The notes beneath the pieces were generated by a model. That model was not told the DNA's origin. It did not search any database and worked only from the letters and a program-made list of their open reading frames with translations. The translations under genes and the position numbers were made by a program. Source: Bretschneidera sinensis (Eukaryota > Streptophyta > Magnoliopsida > Brassicales > Akaniaceae). Taken from it: a stretch of DNA of 64,000 nucleotides. Positions within the stretch are counted from its first letter, which is position 1; each line of letters starts with the position of its first letter. This document shows positions 11,107-22,506 of this stretch, one piece after another. The stretch covers positions 16,681,001 to 16,745,000 of the forward strand of contig CM043698.1 in assembly GCA_023935145.1 (NCBI GenBank), read 5' to 3'.

Positions 11107-11879
11107 GCTTCCGTTACTTGTCCGCCAAAAAGTTTCTTTAGTTTCTTTTTTGGTTTTGGGTCGAATAAAATGGGAAGTTAGCATCCACGCCACGGTTGGC
11201 TATTAGCAATTACTTATTAGCCTCTTACTGTTGATACGCTGCCTTCGGAGTTCAAATATCACACCTGGATGCTTTAATCAACACAAATTGCAGGAGGGTG
11301 TTTATTTCTTGAGGTTAAAATTTATCACCGAGTTGAAAATTTAAAAAGGCTAAAGTAAATTAGTAATTGTTTAAGTAATAAGAATTCGTTCAATTTGTTA
11401 AAATTGTTTGGATTTAAGTTTATTTATAAATATTTATTGATGTTAAATTTAAATTTTCATTGCATATAGTGTGAAATGGTTTTTAGTTTTGACTTCGACA
11501 TGTATGCGGTGAAAACTATTTCAGATTCATTCTGAATGTTAAAATTCGATACTTCTTAACGAATATATGGAGTAACCTAACTCTTATCTATTTTATAAAT
11601 AAAAAAAAGTTAAAATGGACTTAATTGACACTTATCATATCTTACTTTTACTTAATAACTATTCATTAATACAAAATTTATCCAAACTACAAAGATTAAA
11701 ATTATATTTTACATAAATGAAATATAAAAGCGATAGAAAAAAAATAAAGTGAGTGAAAATATGATAATAGAAAAAAAAAGATTGATTTTTTTCCATGTAT
11801 TTGATATGAATTATGGCAAATTGAAAAGAAATAAAGTGATTTTATCTTTTCACTTGATTTAAAATGTTAGTTTAATTTT

Positions 11880-13057
11880 AAAAAATATCAATGCTTAAAG
11901 TATTAACTTATTGCACTTAACTCCTTAAACTACTAACTTAGTGTCTTAACTCCTTTAACTATGACTCAATTGCAATCGACTCTTTATATCTATTTTTCGA
12001 TGAATATACTCAAGAAACAAAAAAAAAAATACCAAAAGAACATCGCACGCCCCTCACATAAGAAAGCCTTATTCCCAAAATTTAACATGCAAAATCTAAA
12101 GCTAGCAATCGCAAGAATCCTGAAAGTAGTGAGGAGGCACCTGCGTCAATCTATAAAAAAGAATTACTGTTTTTTTTCTATGTGATGATTTTTGTTGCGC
12201 CATGACCTAAGAAAATTGAGGAAGAACCCGATCAAGAAATCGAAGACCAATTGGTGATAATTACGTTAACAAATTGAAACCCAAGTTGGAAATCGAAGCC
12301 ATTACTTATCTCAAAATTGAAGCCCAAGTTAAGGTGTGTAATTAACAAATTAAATTTGTATTGTTTGATTTAAATTTGTTTTGATTAGTTGTTTATTGCG
12401 CATATAATGTTTTCCTTGTGTTAGATTGATTTGTTGTTTGTTTTTTTTTTGTGATCTGATGTTCTCCTAGAGTTTGTTTTCAGTTTCAATGTGATTGCCA
12501 ACTTCGTAGAGTTTTGTTTGTTTGTCCAGCTTATTAATTTCAATAGATTATGACTTCTCTCCACAATCAGATTTGGTGAAGCTTCCCTTCGAAACTATTT
12601 TAAAGCTAAAATTTTGTGTCTTTGCCATTCTGTCTACAAAATAATCACATTAAAAAATCTCTCATTGGAAATTTTCTCCAAATTTCTTCATATCGCTCTA
12701 TGATTTTCTCCCTCAACTAAGAATATATGCCAAACCATGGCTGCTCATTTGATCTAGGTAGCTACTTCTTCTTTTCCTTTTCTCTTTCTAAAAGAATTAG
12801 TTTCTTTTCCTTTTTTTTTTTGACATGGGAATGAGGTTAGATTTGGAATGTTAAATTTGGGAATAAATATTTCTTATGGGAGAGGCATCTGATTTTTTTT
12901 GGTAATTTTTTTGTTTTCGTTTAGTATATTGACCAAAAAATAGTATAAAAAGTCATTTGCAACTGAATCATAGTTAAAAAGGTTAGGACGTCAAATAAAT
13001 AGTTTGTGAGTTAAGTACAACGGGTTAATTCTTTAAATATCTTTTACGATACAATAA
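11880..13057. mobile_element. Foldback transposon, ~1.18 kb with ~150 bp terminal inverted repeats
   Basis: The left arm (about 11880-12040) contains TTGCACTTAACTCCTTAAAC, TTTAACTATGACTCAATTGC and GATGAATATACTCAAGAAAC. The reverse complement of the right arm (about 12900-13057) reads TTGTACTTAACTCACAAAC, TTTAACTATGATTCAGTTGC and GGTCAATATACTAAACGAAA. Both arms keep the same order of blocks over ~150 bp. The ~860 bp interior (12041-12899) has no transposase-like frame, so this is a non-autonomous element, perhaps Mutator-like given the long TIRs. Target-site duplications were not resolved. Confidence 0.72.
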
Positions 13058-14710
13058 ACCCAAAATCAAATAAAGTTAAACAGTAAATGATACAAATTTT
13101 TTTATTAAATAATATAATAAAGTTAAATAGGAAGCTAACTTAAATTATATATCCAATAAATTGAGTTTATCTAGTTATATTTTGGAAAAATGAAAACAAA
13201 ATTTATGATAATAAATTTTCAAACAAAAAATATTGATTTGGTATTTATAGTTACGTGATACAATTCAACGCCAGGGTAAGAATCCAAATAGTACTACACT
13301 AATACTATTCGTGAGTATTGTCTTTTCTTTCTTTCTTTTTTTCTGTTCTTTTATTTTGTGATAATGAAATTTATTACCTCGTCTGTCTAAACATTTTTTT
13401 CACTATAAAGGATCGGATTTTTTTCTTTCATGTTGATGAAAAGATTATCGAACTCGGGTCTTTTATGCAAAAAACTTGATTGTAATGAAATTAAGTTAGA
13501 TTAAATAATACAATCAAGTTTTATTTTTTGTTTGTGATGAAAACATATAATCATATTAAATAGTAAATTAACAGATTAAAATTTGAGTTTATGTAATTAT
13601 ATTCTAAAAGTAGAAAAAAAATTATGGCAATAAACCTTCAAGCACAAAGCGAAATTTAAACTTTAAAACTTGTAGGTAAACCATATAAACTTTAAAAATG
13701 TCTAAACTAATAAAGCAAAATTTATATAGTTGGTTTTTTTTATCAAATTTGATATGTTTGTGGGATAGTCAATTGATTTGGGCGATTCGTTGAAAGTGTA
13801 AATTCTTCATTGTCCCTTTCAACAAATTAAATTGGAATATAATTAAAATTGAGTTGTAATATATTTAGGTTGAAATTGCTTTGTAATTTTCATTTTTGTG
13901 TTTGGTTGGACATACGAAATACTTTGTTAACAAAATTTTGGCCGATTGATTGGATAATTAACATAATGAAATTAGAGTAAAACAAAATATCCCCAATCTT
14001 AGAATTATTGAACATCTAATAGAAACCCTGATTTTAGGTCAAATTATCCTTTACAAATAATTTTATCTTTTAGTATAATATACATAAATATAATATATTA
14101 TTAAATTTTTATTTATATTCAAATTATATTTTACGTATATAATTATATATTTTATTGTTATGATAAAAATTATATATTATATTATTATTTCTTTATTATT
14201 TTTTATGAAAAAATATTCTTAAAATTTTATGATTAAGGAATGTGCTTGTGTCTCATTACATCTCAGAGCTAATCCATGATGATCTAGAATTGACAATTCC
14301 TAATGAAGGATGGAAGAATCCATACTTTTACTTTTTAAGAATTAACCTTTTTAGTAGACTTATCAGACAATTCCACCAAACCAAACACGTCGGAATTTGC
14401 CAATTTTTAGTCATCTAAAATTGCTTTTAGAGTGAGATGAGACAAATATGCTCACACAAATATCTTCTAACCAAATATTATATAAAATAATAAAATAATA
14501 ACAATATATTTTTTCCATAATAAGCGAATCACATTAATATATCAAATGAAAACTCCAATTTTTTTTAGTGCAGCATTTTGGTTTAGTGATCGCTTTTAGA
14601 TACTTGGGTTTCATTCCACTGTCCGTCAACTTTTTTTTTATAAAAAATGTCAATTTTTCTCAAATTTGGATTAAGAGTCAACCTTTTAAATAGCCCTACA
14701 TTATCAAAGA
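13058..14710. other. AT-rich intergenic DNA
   Basis: Very AT-rich, with poly-A/T tracts and no exon-like frame or RNA gene recognised on either strand. A few short dispersed-repeat-like phrases occur, but no boundaries can be set. Confidence 0.5.
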
Positions 14711-15168
14711 ATTAATTAATGGTTAAATTTCACAAAATACCTTGTAATTTATCTGATTTTTATATTATGCCATGAGACTTTTTTTCATGGTAAAATAAAA
14801 CCTTGTGGTTATTTTTGTTAGTACAAGAGGTTGACAGCTATTAAATTACAAAAGCAAAATACCATTTTATTATTTTTAGTTTACAAATTTTGAGTATGTA
14901 GTAACATGTAAAAAAATTGGATAGTAAGTTAGATGGGCAAAAATAACGGTTCTTATTTTTGTTATAAAATTTTGATTACAACTCTGCACTTTTGATAAAT
15001 AAGTAAAAGTAAAATGATATTTTGTTTTTGCAATTTAACAGTTGTCAACTCCTTATATTAACAAAGACAATCATATAGTTTATTTTGCTAGGAAAAAAAA
15101 TCTCAGGGTATAAAATGAAAATTGAGCAAACCATAGAGTATTTCATGAAATTTAGCCATAATTAATTT
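14711..15168. mobile_element. MITE-like foldback element with ~165 bp inverted repeats
   Basis: The left arm starts ATTAATTAATGGTTAAATTT and continues with ATACCTTGTAATTTATCTG, GGTAAAATAAAACCTTGTGG and GAGGTTGACAGCTATTAAAT. The reverse complement of the right arm reads AATTAATTATGGCTAAATTT, ATACTCTATGGTTTGCTC, AGCAAAATAAACTATATG and GGAGTTGACAACTGTTAAAT. The whole ~458 bp can fold into one hairpin. AATTAATT at both edges may be part of a target-site duplication. No coding capacity. Confidence 0.82.
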
Positions 15169-15239
15169 AAAAATTAAAAATGAAAGCCCCTCCAAAAAGC
15201 TCCCTGCTATTATGACCAGAGAAAATGTATTAAAATGAG

Positions 15240-15385
15240 CATTGTAAATGTATTGAAAATAGTTATAGTAAATGACTACATTATCTATAGATTATCTCTA
15301 ATAGATAACTACATTATTTCTAAGATGACCACATTATCTCTAGTAGATAGCTAAGATATATTACCTAGATAACTATATTATCTCT
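15240..15385. repeat. Degenerate short tandem repeat (ACATTATCTCTAGTAGATA-like)
   Basis: The phrase 'ACTACATTATCT(CTA)..TAGATA' recurs about five times with drift. It lies just upstream of a Copia gag remnant and may be part of that element's LTR. Confidence 0.55.
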
Positions 15386-15499
15386 TTATACTATCAAGTT
15401 TGTATTTTTATCTTGTTTATTATCAAACTATAACGCATACATATATATTCAAAACACATGACCTACAACATCAAGGTCTTCCAAATATCCTCTCACAAT

Positions 15500-17100
15500 T
15501 AAACTCTTTCATGGAATCATAGGAATAAGGTCTAGAAAAAAAATGTTGCAACCATGGAAAGTACTTATCCCTCATCTGAAACTGAAAACACCCTACCACC
15601 TTAAATTGTCGCCACCAGCTCCCACCTTCAAGCTGTCATTGCCACCTTTAATCAGTCCCTTATTTCCTTTCGCCACTTCTGCCACATCTACCTTCTCCTT
15701 CCCTTCCCTCACTGGCGGCACCCCAATCCCTTTTGTTAGCGATGCACCTAGCCTCTATTTTCTTCTCACCCCAAACCTTAACCTTAACCCTAGCCTCTCT
15801 TCTCTTCTCACCCCAAACCCTAACCCTAGCCTTTATTCTCTTTTCACCCAAAACCCTAACCTTAACCCTAACCCCTATTATTTTTTCACCCAAAACCTTA
15901 ACCCTAACCCTAGCCTCTCTTCTTTCTTACCCCAACCTGTTGCTGCCTCTAATATGCCCCTTGCCGCCTGCTGCCACATCTACCTTCTCCATTCCTTCCC
16001 TCGTTGGCGGCGGACCAACCTCTCTTGCTGGCGGTCCACTTAGCTTCTCTTCTATTCTCATCCCAAACCTTAATCCTAACCCTAACCTCTCTTCTTTCTT
16101 GCCCCAAGCTGTTGTCGTCTATCCTTACCACCTTTATGTTGCTGTTGCACATATCAACCACCCTATGTCGGCAAACCCAAACACCTATACACTAGCTAGC
16201 ACTCTTCCTTACCTCCCATCGCCCAACCTTATCAACCCATATGCTCTCACCCCTTCCCTTACGACAACACACCTTACTTCATAACTCTATAGTCTCGACT
16301 CCATGATAAACACCTAGCTTATGTCGTCACTTACTCCCATAATGTTTACCCCTACTTTACCCAACCTTCCATTAGTTTTTGCTTATAGTATCACACATCT
16401 AGTCAGTATAAAGCTCGATAACTACAACTACATCCTCCGGCTCTCTCAATTTCTACTTGTTCTCATCAGCTATGACCTCATTGGTTATGTTGATGGTTTT
16501 TTTCCCTGCCCCTCTCAAATTTCTTTTAACAATGATGGTCATACCATTCTCAATTTGGCATATTCCACCTGGATTCGGATTGACTAGCGCCTTCACTCTT
16601 GGATTAATGCCATTATTACCTCTGACATCTTGCAAGATATCCATGATTTTCGCACTTCCCAAGATGTCTATATTGCATTGGAACAACGGTACTTTAATCA
16701 GTTTAATGTCAATGAGTTTGACCTACGACTAAAGTTTCACAAACACACCAAATATGATAAATCTATAGAACAATATCCCAGGGATCTCAAAGCCATTGTT
16801 GATGCTCAATAAACTCCCCACTCTCCACAAAATACCTTATCTCCTATGCCTTAGTAGGTTTGCCTACAGAGTATGAAAGCTTCATCACCATAATGACCAA
16901 CACCAACATTACTATTACCTTTAACAGTCTGCGTACAAAGATGCTGCTACCACCACATCTGGTGCTTCTATTGTCAGAGTATAGGGGTCTTGGACGCCAT
17001 ATTGGTCGTGGTAACTCTTTTCAGCATGGTTCAGGCACCAACCAAAAAGCACAAACCCATATTATATTTCAAACGACGAATCACCTCAGCCAACAATAAC
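15500..17100 (+). mobile_element. Ty1/Copia retrotransposon gag remnant
   Basis: Broken + strand frames match the Copia gag (UBN2/DUF4219-type) polyprotein start: KLDNYNYILRLSQFLLVL and YDLIGYVDGFFPCP (about 16410-16510), then DILQDIHDFRTSQDVYIALE and NQFNVNEFDLRLKFHKHT (about 16630-16750), and LPTEYESFITIMT (about 16860-16900). A weak primer-binding-site-like TGGAATCATAG sits at about 15512, which would place a 5' LTR end just before it. Stops and frameshifts interrupt the frame. Protease, integrase and RT are absent. The part between the ATG at 15543 and gag proper is a Pro/Leu/Asn-rich repeat region (separate entry). Confidence 0.8.
15688..16100 (+). repeat. Telomere-like CCCTAA / CTTAACC array within a larger duplication
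   Basis: At 15768-15915 the + strand has runs such as AACCCTAACCCTAGCC, AACCTTAACCTTAACCCTAG and AACCTTAACCCTAACCC, spaced by CTCTCTTCTCTTCTCACCCC. The unit is ~36-50 bp. A second, shorter array is at about 16070-16095. The flanking blocks (CCTTCTCC..TTCCCTC..GGCGGC) are repeated at 15688 and 15978, so the whole ~290 bp unit seems duplicated. The plant telomere repeat is CCCTAAA; here it is mostly the six-base form CCCTAA or CTTAAC, so this is telomere-like and not a clean interstitial telomere. Confidence 0.75.
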
Positions 17101-17822
17101 CATTTCTCTTATCTGATCAAAGATTCTCCAAAGGCAACCTTCTTTGTCCAATGTTTCCTCTAAATTTAACATTCTTCATTGGAAGCGAAAAGTCTTTATG
17201 AGGTCATCTTTTATTTTCATATGGGTAATGTAATTTCTTTTGTTTTGTTATATGAATTATTCCACAGATTTGTTTTCTTTTCAATTTTCTTTGATTGCAT
17301 TTTCTTGACAACCAAATGAAGTTTAATTGCTGTGATATTTTGATGGAAAATGTAGGCTAAGGATCGAAAACAATAACTTATCAGGCTCTGTGAAGATCTC
17401 AAAGAAGTTAAGGTTTTCACATTCATTTTTCTTTTTATCTATATATCTCTTTATGAAATTTTCTTTATCTAGTTTTTGATTACTAAGATTTGATTTACAT
17501 TTGTTGTTGTGGTTATAGATGCTTTGCAATGCAATTTGTTCCCGCAAAGTGCTTATTGCAAGTACTATTTGATCATTTGGGGAAATTGACCCCTAAGCAA
17601 GTTGGAGATGCCTCTAATCAGAGATTGAATTGCGTTATTCACCGCATACATGTTAGACAAGGTCTCATCATCATCATAGTTACATTCTTCTTTTTGTTTT
17701 CCTTTTTTTTTTATCTTACAAGTATGTTTGCCTTTATTTACAATGCGATTGAATGAAAGAAAGAGAACAAGTGGTCCAATTCAAACACAACGTTTTTCAA
17801 GTAATAGGAAAAGCTATATGGA

Positions 17823-18106
17823 CTTAATTGCTCTAATTGTACCTCAATTTGGATTCATTTTACTCCAATTGTTGGGAATATTGCTCACATTTCTTAAGTA
17901 TTGTACTTTGATGCTAATTCTTAAATATTTTGCCTTGAATCAATTTAAACTATATTGCTTTAAGTTGGTTTTAATACCAACCCAAATAAGACCTTAATTA
18001 CTCTAATTGTACCTCAATTTGGATTCATTTTACTCCAATGGCTGGGAATCTTGCTCACATTTCTTAAGTACTGAACTTTGATGCTGATTCTTGTAAATTA
18101 ATATTG
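17823..18106. repeat. Direct duplication, period 170 bp
   Basis: Block 17823-17935 (CTTAATTGCTCTAATTGTACC ..) recurs at 17993-18106 (CTTAATTACTCTAATTGTAC ..). The shared phrases are CTCAATTTGGATTCATTTTA, TTGCTCACATTTCTTAAGTA and TTTGATGCT. Non-coding. Confidence 0.88.
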
Positions 18107-18502
18107 CTTTTAGTTTGGTTGCATGGTTTACAAACTCTACGAACACTAAAGGTGTGTTTGGCAGGTTTTGTTGTTTTTTTTTTTGGTAAAACACATTTGT
18201 TTACTGTCTAATTGGATGTTGGTAATCCTGTTGCCAAAACTTTGACTCGTCACTTTGATTACCTATATGATTAGTTTGATCTAGTCTCTAGATATTCCTG
18301 CTTATATATTGAAATTCAGCATAATTGTTTTTTGTATATAGAAAAACAACATACTTAACAACTTAAGGAATAGTGCTTTAATAATAATTCATGAAGTAAC
18401 TATAATCCATACAATGAGACATTATTGGCACATTGCCACTCTCTTTCAAGAGTGGGTAGCATCGGTTTTCCATGGACAAAAGGTAGTAGAACTTTTCCTC
18501 TA

Positions 18503-18807
18503 AAAAAAGTAAATTACACAGATATCCAGTAACGTATAATTACACAGAACTTCTTTGTATTTTCTAAAACGTCACTTACATCTCATGACAGGAAAGATTA
18601 AATTTGATTCCGTGTGATTAAACTCTTTTACCAGTAGATGTAAGTCCTTACAACCCCTGGCTGGAAAGATTAAATTTGATTCCATGTGATTTCATGTGAT
18701 TAAACTCTTCTATAAGGGGATGTAAATGATGTTTTAGAAAATATAAGAGAGGTCTATGTAATTATATGTTATCCCAAGGGAGGTCTGTGTAATTTACCTA
18801 AAAAAAA
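18503..18807. mobile_element. MITE with ~120 bp inverted repeats
   Basis: The left arm contains GTAAATTACACAGATATCC, GTATAATTACACAGAACTTC, TATTTTCTAAAACGTCACTT and AAATTTGATTCCGTGTGATT. The reverse complement of the right arm reads GTAAATTACACAGACCTCC, ATATAATTACATAGACCTC, TATTTTCTAAAACATCATTT and then ATCACATGGAATCAAATTTA in the loop. Length ~305 bp with no coding capacity. TAAAAAAAG at both outer edges may be flank or TIR. Confidence 0.82.
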
Positions 18808-19660
18808 GAAAGGGTAAAACTTCTGGAAAACAAAAATGAGATTTTATGTGCTCCACATGGGTCAAGTCATAGGAGAGAATTGGTTAAACAAGTGAGCCAT
18901 ATGGTATCACTCAAGACAAAGTTACTTGGCTAGATCGGGTCCATCCAAAACTTTACTGATACTTTTAGGTAATTTCACTGATAATACTAATATAAACGTG
19001 AGACTCAAAAAATAATATTATCAATAAAATTTCAAAAATTTTAGATCTACTCTAACCAAATATTCCTCCACTCGAAAAAAACTTAAACTCAAGAAAATTG
19101 TACAAGGCTCTAATATCGCCTGGATTCACATTTTTTAATCAAATAAAAGTAAAAAACTCATTTTGATAAAATCTACCCTTTCCTCTTTTTAGACTAACTT
19201 ATCTAACAAGGACTACTACTAACTGGTTCTAGTAGGATCTTAGGTTATGTTTAACAAGTAAGTTAAATCAGTTTTAAGATAAAAAATTATCTTACAGTAA
19301 TTTAAGGAAAATAGTTTAAGTTTGTCCTTCGGTACAACAGTACAACATCAGCACAACATGAAACTGACACTAATCCAGGAACATTTGTCCACGTACCAAC
19401 TTATTGAAGTTACTTTCTTTTCTTTAACAAACAAAATCATCATATGTGCTCAACCTGACACGTCATCTCTCTTCCCCACGCCAAACAGCCACCGCACCAA
19501 GATTCTAACACATTCTAGACTCGTGTAAATACAGCCCGTTTGACCCAGCCCAAAAACCCAGAATTTCCCAAATTGTCCTCCAACGAACAACTTTAATGGC
19601 CCCCAGTGCCATCGTAAATATGACTTATTGAGCCCCACTTCTGTAACTAACCTTACCACC
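18808..19660. other. Intergenic region upstream of HSP70
   Basis: No exon or RNA gene recognised. The 3' part (from ~19440) becomes less AT-rich and grades into the HSP70 promoter. CATTCTAGAC at ~19511 is a weak heat-shock-element-like half site. Confidence 0.45.
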
Positions 19661-19665
19661 CCGCC

Positions 19666-19814
19666 TCTAGAAACCGAAATCGAACACTCCAGAACTATCT
19701 AGCCGACTCTCTCTGCTCTGGAACGTTTTATCTTCCTAATTTACTTCACATTTTCTAGTTTTTACTAAATTTTTCTCGACTTTTCTGAGATCTCTCTCTA
19801 ACTCACTATAAAAT
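19666..19814 (+). promoter_or_regulatory. HSP70 promoter: imperfect heat-shock elements and TATA box
   Basis: CTCTAGAAACC and GAACACTCCAGAACTATC (about 19666-19699) contain GAA units with inverted CTC units at 5 bp steps, an imperfect GAAnnTTCnnGAA array. GGAACGTTTT at about 19720 is another near match. CTATAAAAT at about 19807-19815 is a good TATA box about 205 bp before the ATG. HSF-driven, heat-inducible expression is therefore plausible, but the elements are not perfect matches. Confidence 0.5.
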
Positions 19815-19945
19815 CGCAGTTCCTGAACAACACCCTTGTCAGATTTTCTTCACAAAGCAATCTTTAAAAAAAAAACTCACAAGTTTTCTTTTACTAAACA
19901 AAAGCCCCTTCTATTAAGTTCTTAATTTTCCGTGAGTGAAATTTC

Positions 19946-20012
19946 GAAGCTTTTGGGTCCCTAAACCAAAAACCCAATTCCCTATTTGTGAATTTTTGAA
20001 GCTTTTGGGTCT
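19946..20012 (+). repeat. Short repeat in the HSP70 5'UTR
   Basis: GAAGCTTTTGGGTC occurs at about 19946 and again at about 19998, just before the ATG. The two copies are ~52 bp apart in the leader. They look like a local duplication; any role in translation is unknown. Confidence 0.75.
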
Positions 20013-20018
20013 CTGAAA

Positions 20019-21980
20019 ATGGCAGCTAAAGGCGAAGGCAAGGCCATAGGCATAGACCTGGGCACAACTTACAGTTGCGTCGGGGTGTGGCTAAACGACC
20101 GCGTAGAGATCATTGCCAACGACCAAGGCAACCGGACTACACCATCCTACGTGGCCTTCACCGATACGGAGCGTTTAATCGGTGATGCAGCCAAGAACCA
20201 AGTCGCCATGAACCCAACAAACACTGTTTTCGACGCGAAACGACTCATCGGCCGTCGTTTCTCGGACCACTCTGTTCAAAGCGACATGAAGCTCTGGCCT
20301 TTTAAGGTGATACCTGGTCCAGGTGATAAGCCCATGATCGTGGTCACTTACAAAGGAGAAGAGAAGCAATTTTCAGCAGAGGAGATATCATCGATGGTTT
20401 TGATCAAGATGAGGGAAATCGCCGAAGCATTTTTGGGTCATCCGGTGAAGAACGCAGTGATCACTGTCCCTGCTTACTTCAGTGATTCTCAAAGGCAAGC
20501 AACGAAAGATGCTGGCGCGATTTCTGGGCTAAACGTGATGAGAATCATCAACGAACCAACTGCTGCTGCTATTGCTTATGGGCTAGACAAGAAAGCATCG
20601 AGAAAAGGTGAGCAAAATGTGTTGATTTTTGATTTGGGTGGTGGTACTTTTGATGTTTCTCTGTTGACGATCGATGAAGGAATATTTGAAGTGAAAGCTA
20701 CTGCTGGTGATACCCATTTGGGTGGTGAAGATTTTGATAACAGAATGGTGAATCACTTTGTCGCCGAGTTCAGAAGGAAGCACAAGAAGGATATAAGTGG
20801 AAACGCGAGGGCTTTGAGGAGACTAAGGACTGCTTGTGAAAGAGCTAAAAGGACTCTGTCTTCTACCTCGCAGACCACGATTGAGATCGATTCTTTATAT
20901 GAAGGAATCGATTTCTATGCTACGATTACTCGGGCGAGATTCGAGGAATTGAACATGGATTTGTTCAGGAAATGCATGGAGCCTGTAGAGAAATGCATAA
21001 GGGACGCGAAGATTGACAAAAGTCAAGTTCATGAGGTTGTTCTCGTTGGTGGGTCAACGAGGATTCCCAAAGTTCAACAGCTTTTGCAGGATTATTTCAA
21101 TGGGAAAGAGCTCTGCAAGAGCATCAATCCTGATGAAGCTGTCGCCTATGGTGCCGCTGTTCAAGCTGCGATACTTAGCGGTGAAGGAGACGAGAAAGTA
21201 CAGGACTTGCTCTTGCTCGATGTCACTCCTCTCAGTCTTGGTCTCGAAACAGCTGGTGGAGTAATGACTGTGTTGATTCCGAGGAATACAACGATACCCA
21301 CAAAGAAAGAACAGATTTTTTCAACTTATTCTGATAATCAACCTGGTGTTTTGATCCAAGTTTATGAAGGAGAGCGAGCAAGAACCAAAGACAACAATCT
21401 TCTTGGCAAATTCGAGCTAACGGGTATCCCTCCAGCACCAAGAGGAGTCCCTCAAATTAACGTCTGCTTTGATATCGACGCCAATGGGATTTTGAATGTG
21501 AGTGCTGAGGATAAGACTGCTGGTGTTAAGAACAAGATTACGATCACAAACGATAAGGGAAGGTTGAGTAAAGAAGAGATTGAGAAAATGGTGAAAGAAG
21601 CAGAGAGGTACAAAGCAGAGGATGAGGAGGTGAAGAAGAAAGTTGATGCTAAGAATGCGCTGGAGAATTACGCTTATAACATGAGGAATACTGTGAGGGG
21701 TGAGAAATTTGCAGGGAAAGTGGATCCTGAAGATAAGCAGAAGATTGAGAAGGCGGTTGATGAGACGATCGAGTGGCTGGATAGGAACCAATTGGCTGAA
21801 GTTGATGAGCTTGAGGATAAGTTGAAGGAGTTGGAGGGAGTCTGCAATCCTATCATTGCTAGGATGTATCAAGGTGGTGGTGTTGCTGGTGATGTTCCCA
21901 TGGGCGGTGATGTGCCAATGGGCGGTGGCTCTACTGGGTCTGTGTCTGGCCCTGGGCCAAAGATTGAAGAGGTTGATTGA
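20019..21980 (+). CDS. HSP70: Cytosolic heat shock protein 70 (HSP70/HSC70)
   Basis: Intact 653-residue chaperone, the usual length for the cytosolic family. The ATPase domain has [13 protein letters not shown] (residues ~11-23), [14 protein letters not shown] (~203) and [17 protein letters not shown] (~340). The substrate-binding domain follows (~395-555; [19 protein letters not shown]), then a helical lid and a Gly-rich tail with two GDVPMGG repeats. It ends in EEVD, the cytosolic/nuclear signature that binds TPR co-chaperones such as HOP and CHIP. No signal or transit peptide is present. It binds unfolded segments of client proteins in an ATP-driven cycle with J-proteins. The coding region has no intron. 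Many plant HSC70 genes have one near codon 71, and the intronless state together with the HSE-like upstream sites points to a heat-inducible member (inference). The start [11 protein letters not shown] is the only sensible one. Confidence 0.98.
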   Translation: MAAKGEGKAIGIDLGTTYSCVGVWLNDRVEIIANDQGNRTTPSYVAFTDTERLIGDAAKNQVAMNPTNTVFDAKRLIGRRFSDHSVQSDMKLWPFKVIPGPGDKPMIVVTYKGEEKQFSAEEISSMVLIKMREIAEAFLGHPVKNAVITVPAYFSDSQRQATKDAGAISGLNVMRIINEPTAAAIAYGLDKKASRKGEQNVLIFDLGGGTFDVSLLTIDEGIFEVKATAGDTHLGGEDFDNRMVNHFVAEFRRKHKKDISGNARALRRLRTACERAKRTLSSTSQTTIEIDSLYEGIDFYATITRARFEELNMDLFRKCMEPVEKCIRDAKIDKSQVHEVVLVGGSTRIPKVQQLLQDYFNGKELCKSINPDEAVAYGAAVQAAILSGEGDEKVQDLLLLDVTPLSLGLETAGGVMTVLIPRNTTIPTKKEQIFSTYSDNQPGVLIQVYEGERARTKDNNLLGKFELTGIPPAPRGVPQINVCFDIDANGILNVSAEDKTAGVKNKITITNDKGRLSKEEIEKMVKEAERYKAEDEEVKKKVDAKNALENYAYNMRNTVRGEKFAGKVDPEDKQKIEKAVDETIEWLDRNQLAEVDELEDKLKELEGVCNPIIARMYQGGGVAGDVPMGGDVPMGGGSTGSVSGPGPKIEEVD

Positions 21981-22183
21981 AGGTAAAACTTGAAGGTCTT
22001 AGAAAAAACAGAGTTGGGTCTACTTTACTGTGTTTTTTCCCTTGGTGTTTGTGGTGCAAGGTTGAGCCACGGGTTTTGGATTTTGAGTCTCTGTCCATGT
22101 TATGGGGCTTGTAAGAAACTAAGAATATTATGGTAGTTTTTTTTTCTATTTTTTAGATATGGGAAGGCTTAGGATGTATATGT

Positions 22184-22201
22184 AATAAAACATAAATAAA
22201 A
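22184..22201 (+). terminator. HSP70 polyadenylation signal region
   Basis: AATAAAACATAAATAAA, with two AATAAA-type signals, lies ~205 bp after the HSP70 stop and follows T-rich and TGTA-containing sequence. This is the usual make-up of a plant 3' end. Confidence 0.55.
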
Positions 22202-22506
22202 GGATCAAAAGCTCTCTTTTACTATCAAAACAGTGGTTTGATTGTTGAGTTGTTCTTAATTACACTACCTTTCTTCTTGAATTGGATTGGGTTATTGGTA
22301 TGTTTGCAATGATTTAGGATGGTTGGTTCATAGTACAGATTTAACAGAATTTACATTTGCTTCAACTTTAACTGCAGATCAAAGTTTACAAATTTTATTT
22401 CCTGATCTTAATTTTTTTGGCCCATCAATTGGAGTCCTTGTTCATTAGTAGCTGTTATACTTGTTGGTCCACTTAGCTGCTCTTAGTCATAAGACTTATT
22501 TCTTAG

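Noticed and set aside
17500..17660. Possible dioxygenase-like fragment (VGDASNQRLNCVIHRI)
   Set aside because: It resembles the HxD..H/RxS region of 2OG-Fe(II) enzymes only loosely; no flanking exons or other motifs, so not annotated.
21417..21872. 151-codon minus-strand frame inside HSP70
   Set aside because: Antisense shadow of a highly conserved, codon-biased gene; no homology or promoter seen.
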